Source: Isoetes taiwanensis (lineage: Eukaryota; Streptophyta; Lycopodiopsida; Isoetales; Isoetaceae). From it: DNA of 64,000 nucleotides. Shown piece by piece: positions 44,320 to 54,215 of the stretch. Made by a program: the position numbers and the translations under genes. Within the stretch, counting starts at the first letter, position 1. Every line of letters starts with the position of its first letter. Below the pieces are notes generated by a model. That model had not been told where the DNA came from and made no database searches. It saw only the letters and a list, made by a program, of their open reading frames with translations. The stretch spans positions 746,001 to 810,000 of the forward strand of contig JAJEKV010000086.1 in the NCBI GenBank assembly GCA_021234155.1, given 5' to 3'.

Positions 44320-45990
44320 ATGAGACGATGGTATATTGGTGGTACGAACACAAGTGGAGATTTGTCTCTTTCCATCCTCTTTGTTATGTTTGTTATGTCG
44401 GGTAGCTGTGGTATTGGTAGCTCCGGTTGTGTAGTAGGCAACAAAATGGCTGAGAGCTCTGCTATTGGATGTTTGTTGCCAATTAATGAATCTCCTGTTA
44501 GTCTTGGTGGCCCATGTATTTCAAGCAGCTCTGCTATTAATGAAACTGTTACTAGCCTTGGTGTTGCATGTTCTTTGCCAATTAATGAGTTGGCAGGTCG
44601 CATTTGTGTTCCAAGTACCTCTTCAAATAGCTCTCCTATTCCAAGTTCTTTGCCAGGTAATGATTCTAGATTTGTCCCTATTCGTAGTTTGAGCCTGTAC
44701 ATGCTTACTTGGAGGATTAAGTATAGGGTAACATCAAGAGTGGATATGAAGAGGTTTGCATCCTCTAGAGTTGCATGTGACTTATTTCATTTTGACGTGA
44801 TTGATTCGGAGCCATGTGAAATACGAGTAGTATGCTTCAATTCGCTTGCCACGAAGTTTGATGAATTGATTCAAATTGTAAGGTTTTTAGCATATCAAAA
44901 GGGATGCTGAAGCCAGTGAATAGGATTTTTAATCAGTTGAGCTATTCCTGGGAGCTATATTTGCAAGATAGGTCTATAGTTCAAGAGTGTGAGAATAATA
45001 AAACTATTCGCCATCATATGTATGAATTTGTATCCATTGTAGATCTTGAGGTTAAAGAGAGGGATTCCATAGTTGATATCATCGGTATTGTTACTGTGGT
45101 TGAGGAGGCATCACAGGTGTATCGCAAAAATGGTAGCCCTGTTGATCGTAGGATGATGTTTATAAAGGATGTATCTGGGAAGTAGATTGTGATTATAATG
45201 TGGGGCCAGATATCATTGAGAGAAGGTAGACAAATTGAGGATTACATGAATGCTAAGAAAGATCCCATTGTTGCCATGAGAGGAGCGAAGGTTAGTGATT
45301 ACGCAAATAAACCATTGGTTACTATGCATTCGACACAGCTCCAACTAAATTCTGCTATTTCCGAGTTGATTTATTTGAAAGATTTATTTGAGAGGAAAAG
45401 AAGTCTGCTTCTGTTTGCCTTTCAATATCTTCTCAGCCATTGTCTGTCAATGCTTCCATGAAATTTGGGTCAGACCTATCGGAGGCAGTGCTCAGGGACA
45501 TATCAAAACCAATCTTGGTTGACTTGACATGTATGATTATGGATTTCATGTATTATGCGGAATGCCCATTGAGATCTACCAATCGTGAATGCTTGAAGAA
45601 GGTTGCAGCCATTAAAGTTGGATTGTGGCATCGTAGTAGTTGCAATGTTTGTGTGAAGGAGTGTTCATACAGGTGTGTCATTTCGTTGCAATTCTCAGAC
45701 CATACAGGAGTTTTGTAGATGACAGCTTTTCAAGATGTCAGTGAGGAGCTATTTGCCTGCACAGCAACGCAGATAAATGCTTAGAAACTGACGAATATTC
45801 AAAAATTCAATGACACTGTGTAACAGACCTTCTTTAAGACATCCGTATTCAATAAGAATTAGGGAAGAATTATATAATGACATGCAAAGAAACAGATATG
45901 TTATTGAGAGAATTGAGAAAGTAAACTATTCCATGACTTGCACGAATTTGCTCCAGGAAATCTATAAGCTGCCTTGATCCTCATATATCA
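44320..45990 (+). pseudogene. RPA1-like (replication protein A 70-kDa subunit) pseudogene
   Basis: RPA1 binds single-stranded DNA in replication and repair through OB folds. A Ser/Pro-rich linker with a repeated LPINE motif leads into DBD-A: VPIRSLSLYMLTWRIKYRVT, DLFHFDVIDSEPCEIRVVCF (44320-44910). After a frameshift comes DBD-B: LKPVNRIFNQLSYSWELYLQ, DSIVDIIGIVTVVEEASQVY, MMFIKDVSGK, a stop, then MWGQISLREGRQIEDYMNAK and STQLQLNSAI (44904-45461). DBD-C follows: FMYYAECPLRSTNRECLKKV, CNVCVKECSYRCVISLQFSD, HTGVL, a stop, MTAFQDVSEELFACTATQI (45440-45780). No intron-like gap separates the domains, so it may be a processed copy. The N-terminal DBD-F domain is missing. Helitron-carried RPA is an alternative, but no Rep/helicase is seen. 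Confidence 0.8.
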
Positions 45991-46150
45991 GACGAAGAAT
46001 TTCATGTGGTGTTTGTGAATATTTCTAATGTCGATTTCTGTGCTCAGAAATATTGTCAGTATATTGTGAATAGCTTTTATATACACAAAAATATTGTGAA
46101 TATATTGTGATCGTAACGAGCTTGATTCTAAGATGCTTTTGAATTGTATA
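45991..46150. other. Short unassigned AT-rich spacer
   Basis: Contains ATATTGTGAATA repeats (46050-46110) and ends where E4 LTR similarity begins. Confidence 0.4.
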
Positions 46151-46648
46151 GCCTCGATGGGTGATACCATGAGACTACGTATCCGGCAGGTTATAATCAT
46201 GCAAGAGCCCGATTTAGCCTGTCTACAAAGTATGCACAGGAGGGGCAGATGGAGTGGTCAACCTTAGCCATTGTCTATAGCCAGCCTCACCATTATTATA
46301 TCTCGGTCTGCTCTATCTTGAGGCCCAGCTGTCAGTCTACTTCCCATACAAGTCTGAGCCTGGGTAGGAGCTCATATGTTTTACGGCAGGTTGATATCTT
46401 TGATGTATCTATGTTTGTGGAGATGTGCTACCCTTCGAGGTATATTGCTACTGCTGACATTATGTTATGCTTCCGCTGTTATAGGATCACATAGGGGAAG
46501 GACGCGCAAGACACCTTCGTGTCTCCTTCCCGCACCAGAGATATCTTGGATGCGGGATAGACGGAGGGCCCATGTGGCCGGAGGGCTGGATGGGGGATTT
46601 CCCACGAGATATATGACGGGCGTCGTATATTTGGTGGGGAGCGTCACA
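46151..46648 (+). repeat. E4 LTR, 5'-truncated
   Basis: Matches the last 500 bp of the E2 LTR (from about 23595), starting CCTCGATGGGTGATACC and ending GGGAGCGTCACA. E4 and E2 are the closest pair of the family. The upstream 1.1 kb of the LTR is missing. Confidence 0.88.
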
Positions 46649-46649
46649 A

Positions 46650-46661
46650 TGGTATCAGAGC
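46650..46661 (+). other. E4 primer-binding site (tRNA-iMet)
   Basis: Exact TGGTATCAGAGC one base after the LTR end. Confidence 0.9.
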
Positions 46662-47110
46662 AATGTCCTTGGTTGACCAAGAGCTAGTACTGACCATATC
46701 CCTGATTAAGTAGATTAACTGACCTAGTAGAGCATAGAATGGAAAATTCTAGCATTGAACCTCAAAAAGTGGGAGAAATTTTTTTCTCCCAAGTAGTAGG
46801 GTCCTAGAGCTAGGCTAAATGATAGATTGAGGAAAAAGAAATGAGTCAAATAAGAGTTTTTTGTAGAATTGGAATGGAAATTATGCATGAGCATCAAATT
46901 TCATCCAAAGTGGGTTGAAGAATCATCCCAATCCAAGGCCCGTGTGAAAAATGATGCAAATTTATAATTAACGCACTAAACTATTAGAAAGAAATTTGAA
47001 TTTTAAAAATTATATAATAAGAAAAAGGGCTGACCATTAATAAGGGTGGCTAATTAATAGGTATATTAATGGTAAAGGAATATTCCTTAGCCTAGAGAGT
47101 ATCTTTCCTT

Positions 47111-47118
47111 TTTAAATA
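47111..47118 (+). promoter_or_regulatory. TATA-like box of the E4 histone-like gene
   Basis: TTTAAATA, 97 nt before the ATG at 47208, as in E2 and E3. The 5' leader CTCTCTCTTGATCTCCAGC is also shared with E2. Confidence 0.6.
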
Positions 47119-47207
47119 CCATTTTGGGTCTCACTCTCCCTAATTCGCCCTAAACCTCTCTCTCTTGATCTCCAGCTTAAGCTAATCCGTTTCTTTGACC
47201 GTAAGAC

Positions 47208-47726
47208 ATGGCTCGCACCAAATGCACTGCTAGGAAGGTCAAAAGCCCCAGGCAAAGGCCCATCATGGCGGAAATAGTAGCGGGCAGTGGTAAGAAGATC
47301 CCCGAGCACTTGAGGCCAAGGCCGGAGGAGGATGAGGAGCCCACCACATTAAACTCCACTGACAAGACCTACCACACCTCCGAAGAGCTGGCTCCGAGTA
47401 GCTCGGCCAAGAGCACTCAGCAGACTGGCGAGTCGGTCGACCACGGCACGCTTTCAGGGAGCCAAGGGAGACCCTAGCAGCAGGAGCAGCAACAGGAGCA
47501 GCAGCGGGAAGAGGAGCACCAGCAAGAGCAGATGTGCCCCAGTAAGAAGTAGGAGAACATAAAGGTGAAAGAGTGGTCAGAGGAGAGAGCGGCCAAGAAG
47601 AGGAAGAAGAGAGAACAGGAGGCAAGTCAGCTGGAGAAAAGATTTAAAAGGGATCAGGACCGGCCAACGGGCATGGTTACCATCGAAGAACCTCGTCGGG
47701 AGGCAGCCGTTGAGGAGCAAGAGGAC
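47208..47726 (+). pseudogene. E4 histone H3-like protein, N-terminal half
   Basis: Starts MARTKCTARKVKSPRQRPIM (H3 residues 1-9 with C at position 5), then EIVAGSGKKIPEHLRP, resembling H3 GGVKKPHRYRP. The same frame continues through RPEEDEEPTTLNSTDKTYHT, a TAG after QGRP, a Gln/Glu-rich stretch, a second TAG, the basic helix EERAAKKRKKREQEASQLEK, and the family motif GMVTIEEPRREAAVEEQED. Similarity to E2 stops at 47726, where a sequence beginning TG (the E5 LTR) starts. The histone fold is absent here. I predict it lies beyond the right edge of the window, after the end of E5. The two stops look like point changes, and no frameshift is needed. Confidence 0.85.
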
Positions 47727-49183
47727 TGCCATGCCACTCGTACATGTCACCTTGATGATATATACTTGGGAACCGTAAAGGATTACACCCTAGGGGGCAA
47801 TCTCTTAAGTTAAACATATGCATTTAACCCCCTTTGCCTCATGGTAAAACCCCATATATCCTTTTAGCCTTAAACCTAAAAGGTCATGTAAAAGGAACAA
47901 AAGGGAGAACTCTAAACCTTTTCCATTTTCGCATTTCGGCTTCCTTGGGCCATTCTGGCCAAGCCAACCTGCCAGTTCGCACTGCCAGACACCGCCAAGC
48001 CGCCTTTACAAAATAGATCCTCCAGGTTTGGTCGCCTTCAATCCAAGCAAAGGCATGGACGCGATTCGAGGTGCGGGAGCAAGCCAGGGATCCGGTAAAC
48101 AGTGATTCTGTTGTGCAATGCCGATTTTTAGTCTGAAAATGAGCTGGGATAGCATGTTGATTAGCCTTAGCGGCCTTATAGATACTGAGATCACAAGCCC
48201 TAACAAAGGAACCTAACCATGTATGTTTAGGTAGATAGATTAGATGTTATTCTGTATTTCAGTCTATGTGATGATGTTCTCCTCTATGGGCACTCCTGTG
48301 TGCATTGAGAAGGGGGATAAAGACTCTGAAAGCTTTAGTAGTTGATGTATCTAGATAGCCTCATTAATTTTCAATTAATGCACCCTGTGCATAAGGGCCC
48401 GCCTGGTTGTGAGTGGCGGGGCTAGACGGTGGATAAGGAGGACATGTCCCATTGCAGATCGATCTCTCTGGTGTATAAAGCAGGGATCTTAGCGGGCTAG
48501 GCCTAATGGCTTGCCACTGCGTGTGGGCAAGGCATAGGCTCGAGACCTCTTGGGTGATACGTCGCCTTCAATGAGGTTCAAGTCATAGACGGGCAGTGGC
48601 CCTCTAGCCACCTGTGATGGGCATGCATACCTCTGGAGGGGGGGTGATCCCCTCCTGCCTCATCAGGGCTGGGGAGATGAAACCCAGTAGTAGCCCCCTT
48701 GGCTATGCACCCGGCAGGCTATGGTCCAGTTCCAAGACTCTTCAACCTATTCTACAAAGTATGCATAGGAGGGGTGGATGGAGAGAACTTTCTAATAGCC
48801 ATGTTCCTATGCCAGCCCAATCCATTCTCATGAATTCTGTCTGCAATGACTTATGGAGACCCAAACCATTAGTCTATACCCCCTGGAGTCTGAGCCTTGG
48901 GTAGGATCTGTTGTTGATGTGCTTATACATGTATGCTATGGTAAACCACCCTTCGAGGTGGCTCTATTTATACTTGATGTCATGTGCTTACGTTTATTTA
49001 CGCTTCCTGCAGCTAACAGTCCCGAGGGAAGACGGGACAAATGACCTGTCCATTCGTCCTCATCGATTCCTTGCCAAAGGGATTGGTGTCAGGTGGATGG
49101 CCTCTATCAGCTTGGCTGCCAGAGGGATGAACTCCACCTTCTGATACGATGGAAGCATCGTAAACGAAGTAGGGAACATCACA
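47727..49183 (+). repeat. E5 5' LTR (diverged subfamily, about 1457 bp)
   Basis: Starts TG at the exact break in the E4 gene and ends CATCACA before a degenerate primer site. The second half aligns with E2/E3 LTR blocks: AGGAACCTAACC, GTAGATAGATTAGATGTTAT (48228-48250), TGTGCATAAGGGCCCGCCTG (48387-48406), AGTATGCATAGGAGGGG (48757-48773). The first half is poorly conserved, so the left boundary rests mainly on the E4 break. Confidence 0.65.
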
Positions 49184-49184
49184 G

Positions 49185-49196
49185 TGATATCAGAGT
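49185..49196 (+). other. E5 primer-binding site (degenerate tRNA-iMet type)
   Basis: TGATATCAGAGT, two mismatches from TGGTATCAGAGC, directly after the CATCACA LTR end and followed by GATGATCTTGGTAGACCAAG, matching the E2/E3 leader. Confidence 0.7.
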
Positions 49197-49392
49197 GATG
49201 ATCTTGGTAGACCAAGATCGAGCACTGACCAATTCCCTGATAGGACTAACAGTAGCCTTTAGTCTTGGGGGGATAACAACCAAAGCATGAACCTCAAAAA
49301 TTGAGAAAAATATTTTCCAATCCTTAGAACAATAAATTAAGATAATGTTAATTAGGAAAGAAAAATTAGAAAACCTAAAAATCTTGGCCATT

Positions 49393-49685
49393 AGGGAGTC
49401 ATCCCTCACAGAGTGCGCCTAGGCCCTTTTCAAAAATTTTGAACAGGCCTCTCGTGCACTATGTGAGTGTTTGACCAATTTTGACCCAGAACGATGCATA
49501 ATTGGAGTAATCTGATAGCTCAGATAAGCTTAAAATTTGAATTTAAGCTAGGAAAACATGTTCTACCACTAAGAAACTGCTTAGAAAACCTAAAATAGAG
49601 CAAAAAAGAAGTAACCCCTCACAAAGTGCGCCCAGGCCCTTTTCAAAAATTTTGAACAGGCTTCTCGCGCATTGTGTCTGTGGTA
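49393..49685 (+). repeat. Two hairpin repeats in the E5 leader
   Basis: Copies at 49393-49474 and 49608-49685. Both contain CCTCACA(G/A)AGTGCGCC, AGGCCCTTTTCAAAAATTTT and GAACAGGC(C/T)TCTCG. In the first, CTCACAGAGTGC pairs with GCACTATGTGAG (11 of 12). They resemble in spacing and shape the repeats after the E2 and E3 histone-like genes but lie upstream of the E5 one. Confidence 0.65.
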
Positions 49686-49867
49686 GCAAACACTAACGTT
49701 TTAAATAATGGCATAACATGAAAATTGCAGGTTGGAACCCTAAAACTCCCAGACCTATAGATAGACCCTTAGGGTTCTTCATTCTCACCGTACTCCTCCA
49801 GCTTGCTGCTCTCTGACCAAGAAGGCGATTTCTAAGCGCTCGGAAGGCGACTGAGATATTTCAAAAC

Positions 49868-50265
49868 ATGGCCTGCACCAAACAGACTGCTCGGGTGGTT
49901 ATGGCGGATGGATCTACCAGCGTCCAAGTGCTGGCCGCCGAACAGAAGGCGAGAGAGGCTCGAGAGCGAGCCAGGAACGAAGAAACTTAACACCCAAACC
50001 CGGACTAGTCAAACCAAAACCATGATATCCAGGAGGATAATGAGCAAGATCAGGATCAACAAGCGCACCAACATGACCCTGATCAGCAAGAGAACTCGGA
50101 GAGTCAGGAGCATGGAGACGAGGAGGACGAGAATGAGGAGGACTGCGCAGCAACAGAAGAGCTGGCCCGTCACCAAAAGAAAGTTGGCAAGAAGAAGAGG
50201 GCAGCCAAAAGAAGGAGACTTACAGAGAAGGTGGAACTCCTGAAGTAGAGAGAGGTCAAGGGGAA
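49868..50265 (+). pseudogene. E5 histone H3-like protein, N-terminal part (interrupted by E3)
   Basis: Begins MACTKQTARVVMADGSTSVQ: H3 residues 1-8 with R2 changed to C, and K9 lost (V). One frame continues through stops at about 49988 (TAA) and 50008 (TAG) into an acidic/Gln-rich linker (HDIQEDNEQDQDQQAHQHDP, then GDEEDENEEDCAATEELARH) and a basic segment (QKKVGKKKRAAKRRRLTEKV). A TAG follows at 50244, then E3 begins at 50266 after GGGAA. The gene resumes at 63243. Despite the tail differences, the acidic-then-basic linker layout matches E2-E4. Confidence 0.8.
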
Positions 50266-51890
50266 TGTGACGGTCCAGGGGAATATACGCCATAAATACG
50301 TATATTCCTGGATCCGTCACTATACAAGTCTATCATTCATAGCCTTGTATACCATAAGTTGTGGCACTAGGGGGCATGGCCAAGTTATTCTCATAACTTA
50401 GCCAACCATAGGTTTAGACCATTATCCACGTGGCCTTAACCTATTGGGCACCCGCCACACAGGACTCACCCGATTGGTGCCACGTGGCATCCTAGGTGGA
50501 CCTAGCTCATATAGGCCTAAACCCTAACCCTAGGCCTCTTTCCAGCCCTAGCACCTAGAGACTCACCTACTGCTCAAAACCCGTTTTGAACATCGCTTTC
50601 AGTTGTAGACTAGGCAGCAGCCCGGCCAGGGTAGGTAGACTCGCTCTTGGAGCAAGAGCAGCATCACGTGAGTCGAAGACCATGGAGGCACCCCGATCCG
50701 GAGGGAGAGCTTGAGGAGCAAGATATGTAGGATAGTAGTTGTGATAGCTCATCTGGGATTAGCATTCCGGATGTGCTAGTATTTTGTATCTAGAGTAGAG
50801 CCATCCTAGAACCCATATTCAACATCTTGAACCCTAATCAAGGAACCCTAACTATTAGTTAGTTGTATGATTAGGTTAAGATGTTCTTCTTATGATTATT
50901 CTCATGATGTGATGATGATGTGATGATGGTTGATCATGTTGCTCCTCTTGTATTGGGAAGGGGGGTAGAGACCTAGAGCCATATGTAGTATGCTCCTAGA
51001 GTAGATCCCTTAGTTCCTATTAGTTGCGGCCTGTGCATAGGAGCCCACCGTGCTATTGAGGCTATGATATGACTCACCAGATAACGGGCTAGAGGGAAAG
51101 TGGAGGGAGGATCCCTGCCGAGTGGGGGCTTCGGGGGATCCCATAGTGGGCTAGGCTTATGGTCGGTCACTTCGTGTGGGCCGAGCATGGGTCCGACACC
51201 TCCTGGGGCAATGGTGTTGCCCTGCCTCTCGGGAGCTGCAAGTGTTGGCTTGGCTCTCGTTTTGGGGGTTCACGGGTATGAATCGGGGTGTCGCCACGAT
51301 TCTCTAGCCGCCCGGCACCTCTAGACCCCAGGAACCCTTCCTTCCTCCTCATCGACCGTGGAGATGCAACACGGAGTAGTCCCGATGGGTGATGCCATGG
51401 GATTGCGTGATCCGGACGGCTAGAGTCCCCGTCGAGCACGATCTAGCCCATCTGCAAAGTATGCACAGGAGGGGCGGATGGAGTGGTCAACCCTAGCCAT
51501 TGTTCTATGCCAGCCCTCGCCATTGCCATGACTCGGTCTGCTCTATCTTGAGGCCTAGCCCGTCAGTCACCCTCCTTACGAGTCTGAGCCGGGGTAGGAG
51601 CTCTCCTGTTTTATGGTTTGTGATTATCATCTTTGCATTGGTTTATGTGCGATGCACTACCCTCCGAGGTAGTATTTGTATATGTTTTATGCTAGTTACG
51701 ACGTGTTATCGCCCATTTGTTATAGGAGCCCATAGGGAAGGGCGCGCAAAGACACCTTTCAGTGTTCCCTCCCCGCACTAAGAGTCACCTCGAGTGCGGG
51801 GGTAGACGAAGGCCCATGCGTTCTTTGGCCGGGATGGGGGATTTCTGCCGTATACTACTGGGCCCCCGATGTTTAGCGAGGAGCGTCACA
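50266..51890 (+). repeat. E3 5' LTR
   Basis: 1625 bp. It opens with a hairpin (50267-50288 pairs with 50300-50320). It has a telobox-like AAACCCTAACCCTAGGCC at about 50518 and ends GAGCGTCACA. Confidence 0.95.
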
Positions 51891-51891
51891 A

Positions 51892-51903
51892 TGGTATCAG
51901 AGC
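51892..51903 (+). other. E3 primer-binding site (tRNA-iMet)
   Basis: Exact TGGTATCAGAGC one base after the LTR. Confidence 0.92.
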
Positions 51904-52368
51904 AATGTTCTTGGTTGACCAAGAACTAGCACTGACCATAACCATGAAGTAGTCTAACAGGCCTATAGGGGTGTGAAATAAACATTTCCACCATCGAACC
52001 GCAAAAATGGGGGAAAAATTTTCTCCTAGGTAGTGGGTCAGGACTTAGGTTAAGTGTTAGACGAAGGTTTGAGTGAGTCAAACGCACCTTCTAGTAAATT
52101 TGGAGTGAAAATCATGCATCTGCATCAAATTTCACCTAAAATGGGTCGAAGAATCATGCCAATCGGAGACCCAGGTGAAAAATGGCGCAAATTCATAGAT
52201 TGCACTTCGAACCATTAGAAAAAATTCGAAATTCAAGTATAATATCAATTAATATGGATTTAACATATACATTAATAATTAAATAAGTACTAAATATCTT
52301 GTAATTAATAAGGGGGGCTAATAAATAGGGGTAATTATGGTAGGAGAATATTCTCAGGGACCCTCCTC

Positions 52369-52376
52369 TTTAAATA
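52369..52376 (+). promoter_or_regulatory. TATA-like box of the E3 histone-like gene
   Basis: TTTAAATA, 97 nt before the ATG at 52466, although the surrounding sequence has diverged from E2 and E4. Confidence 0.62.
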
Positions 52377-52465
52377 TCTCTGACACCTCATTTTTCCCTC
52401 CAAACTTTCCTCCACCTTCTCTCTCTTGACCAGCCTATCCCCACCCGTTTTCTAGACCGTTAAGT

Positions 52466-53536
52466 ATGGCAAGAACCAAACAAACCTACAGGAAGCCAGG
52501 ACAGCGCCCCACACTCTCGATGGCGAACCTAGCAGCGGGACGCCATGTGAAGAAGATCCCGGAGCACCTCCGACCCAAGAAGGGGGAAGAGGAGCTTCCC
52601 CACCAAAGAAGCGGCCGGCGGCACCTATCACGATGCCGAGCAGCCCCCCTCGTCGGGAGAACGCAAAGAACCGACGAATCTCGCCACTTCGGGGCCACAG
52701 ACACCGTGGAAGAGCAGGAGGAAGAGCAGGTCCAGCAGCAGGTGGACGGAGCGGGGCCTTCGGCGCCAAGGAAGAAGGGCAAGGAGAAGGTTGCGAGTGG
52801 CCAGAAGAGAGGGGCCGCGGGAGGAAGAGGGAGCGCGAGAGGAGCCGCGTGAGGAGCGAGGACGAGAGAAGAACGACGGTCCCCGCCGAACCGTCGTGAT
52901 AGAGGAGCCTCCCCGGCGCGAGGAGGAGCACGTGGAAGAAGAGGAGCAGGAGGAAGAAGAGCAGGAGGAAGAAGAAGAGCGTGGGGAAGGGCGGACCCAA
53001 GACCACCTTACCCAGGGGCCTGCCACCTAAGGTGGTAAAGAAGCGTATATGGGCGAAGGGCTCGCCTTGAAAGGAGGACCGCCTCTATCTGGTCACTTCA
53101 AGGCATACTAAGAATACCTTCGCTTCACCGGTGGATCGAGGTATAATGATTGGTAATCGCCGCAAAACATCCAACAAGACCGCGGAGGGAGGCCGCCGCC
53201 AAAGAACCGCCTAATGCGCCGCCACACCGAGAAGTCAAGAAGGTCCACCATGGGCCTAATTCGCACACCCCGTCTTCCCGAGATTAGACACTTTCAAAGG
53301 TGCACTAATCTCCTGATTAGGAAGGCACCTTTTGAGCGACTCATGCGGGAGGTGATGGCGGAGTTAGGCCACCCACTACAGAGTGATCGCCGCTCACAAC
53401 TTCGGTGTTGCAAGTAGCCGAGGCCGAGCTCACCCAGTTGTTTGAGGAAGGAACCCTCTGCGCGATCCACGCGAAGAGGGTGACTTTGATGCCCAAGGAT
53501 ATATACTTGGCGTCGATCCATAAGGAATATCCTTGA
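52466..53536 (+). pseudogene. E3 histone H3-like protein (tail + linker + H3 fold)
   Basis: Starts MARTKQTYRKPGQRPTLSMA: H3 residues 1-9 with only A7 changed (Y), keeping K4 and K9. LAAGRHVKKIPEHLRPKK follows, like H3 GGVKKPHRYRPGT. The linker has acidic/Gln runs (EEQEEEQVQQQ), a Lys/Arg-rich block, the family motif TVVIEEPPRREEEHVEEEEQ in another frame, and an acidic run. A short YNDW..QNIQQ segment near 53140 matches the E2 pre-fold module. The fold (about 53270-53536) reads LPEIRHFQRCTNLLIRKAPF and ERLMREVMAELG. After a frameshift near 53385-53405 it reads [20 protein letters not shown] and [13 protein letters not shown], ending IHKEYP. H3 residues R63, R69 and R72 are kept, K56 is R, and helix 3 is well kept apart from the last turn. 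At least three frameshifts and a stop are present. Confidence 0.88.
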
Positions 53537-53654
53537 GGATGCATTTTTGTTCAAACTAATGTAATTATTAAGTTTTCCCCATAAATATAAAATTTTGTTT
53601 TGCAATTAGTAGTAGATAAATCCTTCCCCGCATTAGATAAATTTTTTAATTAAA

Positions 53655-53923
53655 TGACCCGAAATCGGGTCACCGCCCGCCTACCCACCAAGGACGTCGC
53701 GAGGCGTTTCAGCGCTCGATTCGACCGGTTTCAAAACTTTATCAATTTAAGATCTAATTCATGTAAGAAAAACCCTAGTTAGATTAGAATCGTCCAAATA
53801 GTCATCCTAGCACCGAATTCTTCAAAAATCCACAGTGAGCTTAAAATAGACCCAAATCGGGTCACACCGCCCAGACCACCAAGCTGCGCCAGAGGGCGTT
53901 TAGCCTTCTGACCCGATTTCGCC
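53655..53923 (+). repeat. Two structured repeats downstream of the E3 histone-like gene
   Basis: Copies at 53655-53732 and 53848-53923, 193 bp apart. Each starts GACCC(G/A)AAATCGGGTCAC and has a CC-rich middle and a GAGGCGTTT/GAGGGCGTTTA box. Position and period match the E2 repeats (25901-26374), though the sequence has diverged. Confidence 0.6.
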
Positions 53924-54098
53924 AATTTTTCCGCCCAATTGACCAATTTTGACCCAACAAACGCCATGTAGCGCGTTTCTTGCTTTGCTTTGTTTAGAAT
54001 TGCACTTCATGGTAGCTCATTTGGACACCTGGGGCCATAGATTTGGAGTCTTCCCCATCAAGAACCTTTGTGCCGGAACCCCGAGGCACCCCTAGTCT

Positions 54099-54107
54099 AT
54101 AAAAAGG
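54099..54107 (+). promoter_or_regulatory. TATA box of E3 ORF-B
   Basis: CTATAAAAAGGGACCCTCAT, 117 nt before the ORF-B ATG at 54216. The E1 counterpart is at 2436-2442. Confidence 0.65.
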
Positions 54108-54215
54108 GACCCTCATTTGTCATTTTTTCCCATTAGAGTTGCTCTCGACCCCTTTGGCGATTTCTTTGGCTTTTGCTCATTTCCATCGACCATTTTCCAT
54201 AGCTATTCACGCTCA

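Noticed and set aside
44320-45990. RPA1-like sequence as proof of a Helitron
   Set aside because: No Rep/helicase sequence or recognisable Helitron ends are visible nearby, and a processed host copy explains it as well.
52466-52500. The MARTKQT start as a chance match
   Set aside because: Four separate elements share the start at the same gene position, and three of them end in an H3 fold, so chance is not tenable.
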